Assembly (NCBI RefSeq): GCF_005860775.1 | Contig: NZ_VCHQ01000012.1 | Span: forward strand, 52,754 to 116,753 | DNA: 64,000 bases | DNA from: Klebsiella indica | GTDB lineage: Bacteria > Pseudomonadota > Gammaproteobacteria > Enterobacterales > Enterobacteriaceae | Direction of reading: 5' to 3' | Part shown: positions 53,870 to 61,337 of the stretch, piece by piece | Position numbering within the stretch: position 1 is the stretch's first letter | Layout: each line of letters starts with the position of its first letter | Notes under the pieces: model-generated | Databases searched by the model: none | Seen by the model: the letters and a program-made list of their open reading frames with translations, nothing else | What the model was told of the DNA's origin: nothing | Made by a program: the position numbers and the translations under genes

Positions 53870-54015
53870 ACCGGGTTTTACCGCTTCCCCTTGATAGGGG
53901 AAATAAGCGGAAAGGTAGATCTTTTTCAACCCTACGAGCAAAGCGAGATAGGGCAATCCGAAGGATTGGGTAAATACCGGCTACGGGATTACACCTTGCC
54001 TCAGTTTCCGAAAAG
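53870..54015. other. Candidate oriT region with clustered hairpins
   Basis: Directly upstream of the mobilisation operon. Stem-loops in close succession: ccgctt / aagcgg (53881-53910) enclosing ttcccc / ggggaa; cccta / taggg (53930-53954); caatcc-gaa-ggattg (53954-53968). ColE1-type elements keep oriT just before mobC operons, and relaxase sites carry inverted repeats. The nick site itself was not identified. Confidence 0.45.
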
Positions 54016-54180
54016 CTAAAAATAAAGCTGAACTCAACCTATATTTAAATAAATAACCGATAATAAGATCTAGTCAATAGCGGCTACATAAATAAATACA
54101 CTGCACGCCGAATAAAAAGCAAATAAAAGATAGGGTAAATAATATATTGTCTGTTGGTAGCCGTGCGTAAATTTTACTGT

Positions 54181-54375
54181 GGTGGTCAAATCGTCAAGTG
54201 CTAAATCGTGGGGTCCCGCCTTGCGGGTTCCGATTTAGTGCTTGAAGACGCAATGAATAAATAAACTTGTTATGGGTGATGGTTCACGTAGGGAGCCATC
54301 GCCATGTAAAACGGATTTTTTATTTTTCATTATGTTGTACCTTCTTATGAAAGTGGGTAACATAATGCGTTATGT
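54181..54375 (+). other. Filamentous-phage (Ff/inovirus) type replication origin
   Basis: Resembles the f1/M13 intergenic region. Hairpin 1 (54195-54244): caagtgctaaatcg and cgatttagtgcttg around cccgc-ctt-gcggg; f1 has gtcaag, ctaaatcg, gggttccgatttagtgctt in the same order. Hairpin 2 (54275-54303): gggtgatggttcacgtag and gccatcgcc, almost base for base the f1 sequence. Together these are the f1 minus-strand origin, which host RNA polymerase primes. Hairpin 3 (54328-54367): cattatgtt / aacataatg with ttcttatgaaagtgg in and beside the loop, placed and composed like the f1 gpII nick hairpin; a fourth (acataa-tgcg-ttatgt, 54360-54375) overlaps it. Phage sequence was recalled from memory. Confidence 0.8.
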
Positions 54376-54464
54376 GCCGTATGTTTACAGAGTTAAAACT
54401 GTACATTCATCCAGCTCCATGCTATTTTTTCTTAACCATTAAGAAGATATCAACAGGAGAAAAA

Positions 54465-54713
54465 ATGGAACATCCTGAAATTATCCCATCAGACTGGATA
54501 GATGTAGCAGGCTGTGCTTGCGTAGTCATGAGAGTCTATCCTAAGAATTCACCATTCGGAGTTTGTAAGGTCGTTTTTAATAAAGTTAAACCAACTACCC
54601 GTGATGTTGACTGGAATGGTGAAAAATGGTTTTTCCCTCAGCGTCCTGATTTTGGAGGATATGGCAGAGACGACGATCCATATGTACGACAATTAAAAAA
54701 AGGTAGATATTGA
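54465..54713 (+). CDS. Hypothetical protein next to the phage-like origin
   Basis: 82 aa from MEHPEIIPSDWIDVAGCACV, with AGGAG seven bases before the ATG. C-terminal half (DVDWNGEKWFFPQRPDFGGY) is aromatic-rich. No family recognised. The first gene after the origin hairpins and in the same direction, so probably transcribed from or through them. Confidence 0.7.
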   Translation: MEHPEIIPSDWIDVAGCACVVMRVYPKNSPFGVCKVVFNKVKPTTRDVDWNGEKWFFPQRPDFGGYGRDDDPYVRQLKKGRY

Positions 54714-54788
54714 TATGGATGTCATAAACAAACCTTTTTTTATAAAATTAAATAGTCGGCAGATAATATAAAAGCGAAGAAGGCATTT

Positions 54789-55451
54789 ATGAAGAATATA
54801 CTCTTTATTTGCTTGATGATCTTATTTTCATTCAACACACATGCTTTAGAACATATCAATTGGGATTTTCAAAAAGATGGATCTTTCTGCCCGTTATTAG
54901 GGTATAAAATTTGCACAATGCATGTTTACACTGGTGATATAATCAAAGGTGATGCAAATCGATTGGATGACTATATTGGTAAACTTGCCAAATTAGAACC
55001 ATCGACAAGAATAGGTATTATTCAAATTAGCTCTAATGGTGGTGATGTTGAGGAAGCATTACGTATAGGTAGAATTCTTCGTAAAAACCGAATTCAAGTT
55101 CTTATCCCAATGGATTCACATTGCTATTCATCATGTGTTTTATTACTTGCAGGTGGTGTAGGCCGATTTCCCTTTGGAGACGTTGGAATCCATTCGTTTT
55201 ATAGTATGAGTTCTCAAAAGCCAAATGCTGACTATGAACAAGAAGAGAAAATCTATGCCGCTACCGAAAAATCCATAAGGGATTATCTCAATGAAATGAG
55301 AGTTTCAGGATCCGTAATGGATGCTATGTTAAGGGTACCATCATCAAAACTGGAGATTCTTGATATTGATAAATTACAGGAGTTTGGGCTTTTTGGTATA
55401 GATCCTGTTTTCAATCAATACTTGTTATCCAATAACTATCTAAATAAATAA
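54789..55451 (+). CDS. Exported ClpP/crotonase-fold protein (COG3904-like)
   Basis: 220 aa. Signal peptide (MKNILFICLMILFSFNTHA), then a ClpP-like core: SSNGGDVEEALRIGRIL (81-97), the candidate nucleophile in HCYSSCVLLLAGG (111-123; S114 or S115) and VGIHSFYS with H135. The pattern matches predicted periplasmic ClpP-like proteins often carried by mobile elements; whether it is a protease is unproven. Followed by a terminator. Confidence 0.75.
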   Translation: MKNILFICLMILFSFNTHALEHINWDFQKDGSFCPLLGYKICTMHVYTGDIIKGDANRLDDYIGKLAKLEPSTRIGIIQISSNGGDVEEALRIGRILRKNRIQVLIPMDSHCYSSCVLLLAGGVGRFPFGDVGIHSFYSMSSQKPNADYEQEEKIYAATEKSIRDYLNEMRVSGSVMDAMLRVPSSKLEILDIDKLQEFGLFGIDPVFNQYLLSNNYLNK

Positions 55452-55486
55452 CAATATTATTCGATCGGTTAAACCTATATTAAAAT

Positions 55487-55519
55487 AAAAAAGAAGTTGG
55501 GATCCTCCCGACTTCTTTT
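55487..55519. terminator. Bidirectional terminator after the ClpP-like gene
   Basis: aaaagaagttggga / tcccgacttctttt around a 3-base loop, with A and T tracts suitable for both strands. Confidence 0.85.
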
Positions 55520-56419
55520 CAATCAATTATTAATTTAATGAAAATATTTTTATTTAATTTTTTTGTACTAGTAGTACTAGAATTTTATTAGATTAGGTTC
55601 TGGGGTTTTTAGATGGCGACTTTCAGTCGTAGTAGTTTTCCGTCAGGAAAACTTAGTTTTTCTTTAAGCATTCCCCCCCTACCCCCCACGCCAAAAATGG
55701 AAAGATAGAAGATGCTCATTGCGTCTTGAAAATATTCAGAACGTTTCCATTCTGATACTTCCCCCACGACCCACGCAAACAATACCATTGTTATTTTAAA
55801 ACACTTCTCGTTTTACTAAAGAAGCTATACTAAACTAATGTTCTAAAAAACTTTAGGTATTGCGATTCAGGTTGGCAGCTACGTATCATCCGGCACTGCC
55901 ACAATAACATAAGAACCGCCAATCACTTGAGGAACCTTCATTCTTATACCTGATACAGCAGGTTTTAACGTTATTGCTTTTGAGGATTAAAAAGGATTCT
56001 GGAAATGGTATTTAAAAGACTTGTAAAAAGTTGGGATTTAGATTTGACAAATATAAGTTGATTAGATAATACTTTATTTATATTTGTAATCACGTTCTCG
56101 TATAACTGATTACAAGACTTAAAAAAGTCAGCGAAAACTTTTTTAGTCCTTAAAAAGTCAGATTGATAATCTGGCTTTTTTTGTATCTTCATTCTTTATA
56201 GATCTCTATATATTACCTGTCAAGTATGAATCAATAATATTTTTAGCACCATGATCAATTAGACAAAACCAATAAATAAAAAAGGCCAGATAAAAATCCA
56301 GCCTTTTATTTTAAATGTATAATGCTTTTCATATATTGCCTTAAAACGCTCTGTATGCGATTTTGAGACGTTTACACTGGAAGCGGTGTAATCATATAAA
56401 TAGTATATAGTAATGGTTT
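55520..56419. other. Gene-free stretch in island 1
   Basis: About 900 bp with no convincing gene. It includes hairpin gttttcc-gtca-ggaaaac (55635-55652), two C-rich tracts (ttccccccctacccccc at 55671 and tcccccacgacccacgc near 55760), a terminator-like stem at 56156-56182 (agtcagat / atctggct then T7) and, at 56278-56307, a terminator for the alpA-like gene. A 73-codon minus-strand frame at 55971-56192 has no family features. Confidence 0.5.
56278..56307 (-). terminator. Terminator downstream of the alpA-like gene
   Basis: Read on the minus strand: aaggctggat-tttt-atctggcctt (two G-T pairs) followed by T-rich sequence. Confidence 0.75.
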
Positions 56420-56623
56420 TTACGCAGCTTGATTACGCGAATAAAAAATCTTTTCATCAATCCACGCATCAACTTCACTTTCAATGAATGCGATAGACCG
56501 TTCACCAGTTTTTACAGGTGATGGGAAACTATTATTTTTAATCAGTCGATAAATCCAAGCCCTGCAAAATCCGGTACGGTCGATTACTTCAGAAATGCGG
56601 ATCAGTTTTGTTTTTTCTTTCAT
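56420..56623 (-). CDS. AlpA-family regulator / candidate excisionase
   Basis: 67 aa from MKEKTKLIRISEVIDRTGFC; GGAG seven bases before the ATG at 56623 decides this start over longer ones. MerR-like helix-turn-helix of the AlpA/CP4-57 type (SEVIDRTGFCRAWIYRLIKN), then FPSPVKTGERSIAFIESEVDAWI. AlpA proteins of P4-like islands induce or direct excision by the integrase. It faces the right end, opposite the integrase. Confidence 0.88.
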   Translation of the reverse strand: MKEKTKLIRISEVIDRTGFCRAWIYRLIKNNSFPSPVKTGERSIAFIESEVDAWIDEKIFYSRNQAA

Positions 56624-56968
56624 ATATTTCTCCATTGTTGTTTTGATGGAGTGTATTATTCGAATATCGCTTATGACGATCAATACCTATTTTTGGGATT
56701 TTCATGGCTTTTTGGAAGGGAACAGAGGAAAAATACAATAAACCAATTAAAAACAATTAGTTATTATTTTTATCAAAAAGTGCCTTTTTATTTGACAACA
56801 CAATGCTCACTCTATCTTAAAAATGATGTTAACTGATGTCTACTACTGTAATCAGTTGTTTTTTAATTGACTTTTCTTACTCTCCCTATCAAAATGATGG
56901 CACATTTAGATGGCATAAAAATTTAAATGTATAAAAAATCTTTTATTTACAATATGGTATAATATAGG

Positions 56969-56991
56969 TCGATTCCGAGTCCGGCACCACT
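56969..56991 (+). other. Right attachment site of island 1 / left site of island 2
   Basis: tcgattccgagtccgg followed by caccact: the pheV 3' end minus one G. The sequence after it (actattctttttttatgcc) and the integrase behind it are what normally follows a tRNA-Phe in such islands, so this is the junction of two tandem elements. Confidence 0.85.
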
Positions 56992-57149
56992 ATTCTTTTT
57001 TTATGCCTTCCTATGAGTTCCTATATTGTTGCTATTCAATAGGTTGGCGTAAAAAGTCTTTCCGATACGTTTTGATTTATCCCTTCGTATCCGGAAAATT
57101 TGGGGTCAGATTGCGGGTCATTCAGTTCGACAACTGGAGTGACCCTCAC
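56992..57149 (+). promoter_or_regulatory. Leader of the second integrase
   Basis: 158 bp between the att copy and the integrase ATG, with GGAG about 10 bases before the start. The integrase frame is open through it, but the conserved N-terminus begins at 57150. Confidence 0.55.
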
Positions 57150-58418
57150 ATGTTAACTGACAGCAAAATCCGCTCAGCAAAACCTCTCGTAAAATCATAC
57201 AAACTCACTGATTCTCAAGGCTTGTACCTGACGGTATCGACCAGCGGCGCTAAGTTGTGGTATTTCCGCTATCGTCTCGATGGTAAAGAAAGCCGTCTGG
57301 CTTTTGGCCCCTACCCTCAAACTACGCTGGCGGAGGCTCGCGAAAAGCGCGACGCTGCCCGCAAGCTGCTGGCATCCGGCATCAGCCCTTCTCAGCTTCG
57401 CAAAACGAACAATCCCCCCGTTGATGAATCCTGCACCCTTCAGTATGTCGCTCTGGCGTGGCACACCAGCAGTCTTAAACTCTGGTCGGAAGCCCACGCC
57501 GATAAAATTCTCACCTGTCTGAAACGCTACGTTTTCCCTGGGATTGGCGCGATGGACATCGCAAAGATTGAAACCCGCCATCTGGCGCAACTTGTTAAGG
57601 ACATCGACGATAAAGGTGTGCATGACGTTGCCGGACGGGTGCGCCAGCATCTGACCAAAATCATGCGTCATGCCGTACAGCAGGGCATAATCAAATACAA
57701 TCCGGCTTACGATTTGGATGGCGTCGTGACCCCGGTAGCGACCCAACATCACCCCGCCCTGCCGCTGAAACGCCTGCCGGAGCTGCTTGAGAAGATTTGT
57801 AATTACAAAGGCAGGGAACTGACCCGTCTGGCGCTGGAGTTGAATCTGCATGTATTTCTGCGCTCCAGTGAACTACGTTTTGCCCGCTGGGATGAGTTCA
57901 ACCTGAGAGCACATATCTGGACCGTACCTGCCCAGCGTGAGGCCGTAAAAGGCGTGAGGTTCTCAGAGCGTGGCGCAAAGATGAAAGATGAACACCTGGT
58001 GCCGCTATCGCAGCAGGCGGTTGCCCTGCTGAAACAAATTCAGGCGATTTCCGGCGAATCGGTCTTCGTTTTTCCGGGCGCACATACCCTGGACAAGCCG
58101 ATGAGTGAAAATACCATCAACAAGGCGCTGCGCGTGATGGGCTATGACACCAAAACCCAAGTATGCTGCCACGGCTTCAGGACCATGGCCTGTAGCGCCC
58201 TGAACGAGTCCGGGCGCTGGTCAAAGGATGCCATTGAGCGGCAGATGAGCCACAAAGAACGCAACGGCGTTCGGGCCGCCTACGTGCATAAAGCGGAGCA
58301 TCTGGAAGCCAGAATCGAAATGATGCAGTGGTGGTCGGATTATCTGGATGAATGTACAGAGGGGCATGTTGCGCCTTACATATATGCACGGCAGCATAAA
58401 ATAACTTCTGTTGTCTGA
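57150..58418 (+). CDS. P4-type tyrosine integrase of island 2
   Basis: 422 aa, complete, from MLTDSKIRSAKPLVKSYKLTD. Catalytic residues: Arg in LHVFLRSSELRFARW, HGFR in CCHGFRTMACSAL, and the His/Tyr end QMSHKERNGVRAAYVH. Higher GC than island 1. It would recombine at the same pheV site, which explains the tandem arrangement. The rest of island 2 is masked by transposons and leaves the window. Confidence 0.95.
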   Translation: MLTDSKIRSAKPLVKSYKLTDSQGLYLTVSTSGAKLWYFRYRLDGKESRLAFGPYPQTTLAEAREKRDAARKLLASGISPSQLRKTNNPPVDESCTLQYVALAWHTSSLKLWSEAHADKILTCLKRYVFPGIGAMDIAKIETRHLAQLVKDIDDKGVHDVAGRVRQHLTKIMRHAVQQGIIKYNPAYDLDGVVTPVATQHHPALPLKRLPELLEKICNYKGRELTRLALELNLHVFLRSSELRFARWDEFNLRAHIWTVPAQREAVKGVRFSERGAKMKDEHLVPLSQQAVALLKQIQAISGESVFVFPGAHTLDKPMSENTINKALRVMGYDTKTQVCCHGFRTMACSALNESGRWSKDAIERQMSHKERNGVRAAYVHKAEHLEARIEMMQWWSDYLDECTEGHVAPYIYARQHKITSVV

Positions 58419-58610
58419 ATATCCAGACAACTACAACCGGTATCACGTAATATTTATGGAAAATAGGCATAAATCATAGACGGGTTAATGCAGCACTGAC
58501 GAGTAAAACGCAGATGGTGACAGGCGTTATCACAGGCAGCATACCTTACCCATGGCGGACATGGTTGCCTGAGCATCATCAACAATACCAGCGATTACCT
58601 TACCTGTTTT
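58419..58610. other. Short gene-free segment of island 2 before the IS66 element
   Basis: 192 bp between the second integrase and the IS66 left end. No gene or motif seen. Confidence 0.5.
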
Positions 58611-58696
58611 GTAAGCGGCATCTCATTGCCGTCTGTTGCAATTGCCAATGATTGACGATGATGGAGTCCTCTTATAAACGTTAATGGACTCTATCA

Positions 58697-59104
58697 ATGT
58701 CAGAATCTCCTCATCGCCGTCGGGTTCGTGCATCCTACACCATGGGCTTCAAACTGGATCTTATCGAAAAGTCGTATCAGCCCGGCGCCTGCGTTGCCCA
58801 ACTCGCGCGCGAGCATGGGATCAATGACAATCTGCTGTTCACATGGCGGCAACGCTACCGCCATCTTTTGCCTGATGAGATACAACGCCCACTCAAAAAA
58901 CCAGACTCTGTCATCCCTGTTGTGGTATCTGATATGACCCGGTCACCCCGTACAGAACCGCGCGATGAACCAACTACTCCGGCTTACCGTGAGGTCATGA
59001 CCTGCGAGGTGACTGTCGGCGGTGCCATTCTGCGTTTGTCGGGCGACTTATCGCCCGCTATCCTGAAAACACTGCTCCGCGAACTGACCGGGAGGGGACG
59101 ATGA
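58697..59104 (+). CDS. IS66-family accessory protein TnpA
   Basis: 135 aa. N-terminal helix-turn-helix of the IS3/IS66 OrfA type (YTMGFKLDLIEKSYQPGACVAQLAREHGIN ... LLFTWRQRY). Overlaps tnpB by 4 bp. Required with TnpB for IS66 transposition. Confidence 0.93.
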   Translation: MSESPHRRRVRASYTMGFKLDLIEKSYQPGACVAQLAREHGINDNLLFTWRQRYRHLLPDEIQRPLKKPDSVIPVVVSDMTRSPRTEPRDEPTTPAYREVMTCEVTVGGAILRLSGDLSPAILKTLLRELTGRGR

Positions 59105-59451
59105 TATCCCTGCCCTCGGGTACCCGTATCTGGCTGGTTGCCGGTGTCACGGACATGAGAAAGTCCTTCAACGGGCTGGGCGAGCAGATACAACACGTGC
59201 TGGATGAGAACCCGTTCTCCGGCCACCTGTTCATCTTCCGTGGCCGCCGGGGAGACACCGTGAAGATACTGTGGGCGGATGCGGACGGCCTGTGCCTGTT
59301 CATCAAACGCCTTGAGGAAGGCCAGTTCGTCTGGCCCGCCGTTCGTGACGGTAAAATCGCCATTACCCGCTCGCAGCTGGCGATGCTGCTCGATAAGCTG
59401 GACTGGCGTCAGCCCAGAACATCCCGCCTTAACTCGCTGACCATGTTGTAA
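59101..59451 (+). CDS. IS66-family accessory protein TnpB
   Basis: 116 aa; IS66 Orf2 signature GVTDMRKSFNGLGEQIQ near the N-terminus and LFIFRGRRGDTVKILWAD. Complete, coupled to tnpA by ATGA overlap. Confidence 0.95.
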   Translation: MISLPSGTRIWLVAGVTDMRKSFNGLGEQIQHVLDENPFSGHLFIFRGRRGDTVKILWADADGLCLFIKRLEEGQFVWPAVRDGKIAITRSQLAMLLDKLDWRQPRTSRLNSLTML

Positions 59452-60560
59452 AAAAAACATGAGCGCATTATAAATGGGGGCATGGATCAGGACTATCTCG
59501 CCCGTATCGCCGCGCTGGAAGAAGAGCTTCGCTGCAAAGACAGTCAGCTCAGTCTCGTTGCAGAGACTGAGGCCTTCCTGCGCTCAGCGCTGGCCCGTGC
59601 CGAAGAGAAGATCGAGCAGGACGAGCGTGAAATAGAGCACCTGCGCGCGCAACTGGAAAAACTGCGCCGGATGATGTTCGGCACCCGCTCTGAAAAACTG
59701 CGCCGCGAGGTGGCGCAGGCCGAAGCGCTGCTGAAACAGCGCGAACAGGAGAGTGACCGTTACAGTGGTCGGGAGGACGATCCGCAGGTTCCCCGCCAGT
59801 TGCGCCAGTCGCGGCACCGTCGCCAGTTACCGGAACACCTTCCCCGTGAGACACGCCGTCTGGAGCCGGAAGAGACAAACTGCCCGGAATGTGGCGGTGA
59901 ACTGGGGTATCTGGGTGAGGTCAGTTCGGAACAACTGGAACTGGTGACCAGCGCCCTGAAAGTGATCCGAACGGTACGGGTGAAAAGAGCCTGCACCCGG
60001 TGCGACTGCATCGTGGAAGCATCAGCACCTTCACGCCCCATCGACCGGGGCATCGCCGGGCCGGGGCTGCTGGCCCGGGTGTTAACGGGCAAGTACTGCG
60101 AGCACTTGCCGCTCTATCGCCAGACCGAAATCCTGGCCCGTCAGGGGGTTGAGCTGAGCCGTGCGTTGCTCTCCAACTGGGTGGACGCCTGCTGCCGGTT
60201 GATGGCGCCGCTGGATGAAGCCCTGTACAAATACGTAATGGATACACGCAAACTTCATTCGGATGATACTCCGGTGCCGGTGTTGGCGCCGGGCAGGAAA
60301 AAGACAAAAACCGGGCGTATCTGGACGTACGTACGGGATGACCGGACTGCCGGTTCGTCAGATCCGCCTGCGGCATGGTTCGCGTTCTCGCCGGACCGGC
60401 AGGGAAAGCACGCGGAGCAACACCTTCGCCCCTTCCATGGAGTGCTGCAGGCGGATGCCTGCGTATTCCGCTCTGAACGATCACGGATTGGCATCGAAGT
60501 TCGATCACAGTTTCGCATCTGTTCGATCAGCCGGGATGCGCTAACTTTCTCTGCTGCTTT

Positions 60561-61316
60561 TTAACCTGGTTTCTTCTCGCTTTCCACTCCCTTCCGGCAT
60601 TTCCTCATCGACTCTCCCTGTAACACTAACCGGTGAGCGGTATGCACCAGCCGGTCCAGGATCGCATCAGCCGTCGTCGGGTTCTCCATCAGCCCGTGCC
60701 ACTTGTCCACCGGGAACTGGCTGACCACTATCGTGCTGCTCTGACCGTAACGGTCCTCCACGATTTCAAGCAGGTCATTGCATTGCGCCGTCGTCAGCGG
60801 CTCAAGACCCAGATCGTCAAGGATCAGTACCTGCACTTTCTGCAGCTGTTTCAGATGCTTCAGCCAGCTCCCGTCAACGCGACCCTGCGCCAGCAGTTCC
60901 AGCAGACGACCTGTGCGCCAGTACTGAACGCTGTGTTTTTGACGGCACGCCTGTTCGCCCAGGGCATTCGCCACCCAGCTTTTCCCGCACCCCGTCGGGC
61001 CCGTTATCAGCAGGCTTTTTTTGTGCGTGATATAGTGACCGTTCAGCAGTTCACGCATCTGCTCCGCCCTCAACCCTCGCGATACCGGGTAATGCAGCCC
61101 CTCCGGGGCCGCATGGTACTTCAGGTTCGCGTTCTTCCTCAGCCGCGCCACGCGACCGTTTTCTCTGTTCAGCAGCTCGTCATCGACCAGCAGCGTCAGA
61201 CGCTCCTCGAACGACAGCTCGTCGTACGTCTGCGGGGTTTCACGATGACGTATCAGGCTACCCGCCATCGCCGGAAGCTTCAGCTGCGTCAGTTTGGTTA
61301 ACAGGTTATCGCTCAT
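60561..61316 (-). CDS. istB: IS21-family helper ATPase IstB
   Basis: 251-aa AAA+ protein related to DnaC; Walker A in LLITGPTGCGKSWVANAL, Walker B LILDDLGLEPL. It forms the target-selection oligomer that delivers IstA to DNA. Follows istA by about 21 bp. Confidence 0.95.
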   Translation of the reverse strand: MSDNLLTKLTQLKLPAMAGSLIRHRETPQTYDELSFEERLTLLVDDELLNRENGRVARLRKNANLKYHAAPEGLHYPVSRGLRAEQMRELLNGHYITHKKSLLITGPTGCGKSWVANALGEQACRQKHSVQYWRTGRLLELLAQGRVDGSWLKHLKQLQKVQVLILDDLGLEPLTTAQCNDLLEIVEDRYGQSSTIVVSQFPVDKWHGLMENPTTADAILDRLVHTAHRLVLQGESMRKCRKGVESEKKPG

Positions 61317-61337
61317 CTCTTTTTATTCCTTTATCTG

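Larger units (their letters stand above)
49626..56991 (+). mobile_element. Island 1: integrative mobilizable element in pheV
   Basis: About 7.4 kb bounded by tRNA-derived repeats. It carries integrase, a ColE1-like mobilisation operon, a filamentous-phage-like origin block, two cargo genes and an AlpA-like regulator. AT-rich compared with the surrounding chromosome. It has no conjugation machinery, so transfer would need a helper plasmid. Both ends and the integrase look intact. Confidence 0.85.

Noticed and set aside
55971..56192. 73-codon minus-strand frame in island 1
   Set aside because: AT-driven open frame crossing a terminator-like stem; no ribosome site or family.
49626..56991. Island 1 as a complete filamentous prophage
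   Set aside because: It has an Ff-like origin but none of the replication initiator, coat, adsorption or assembly/export genes of inoviruses.
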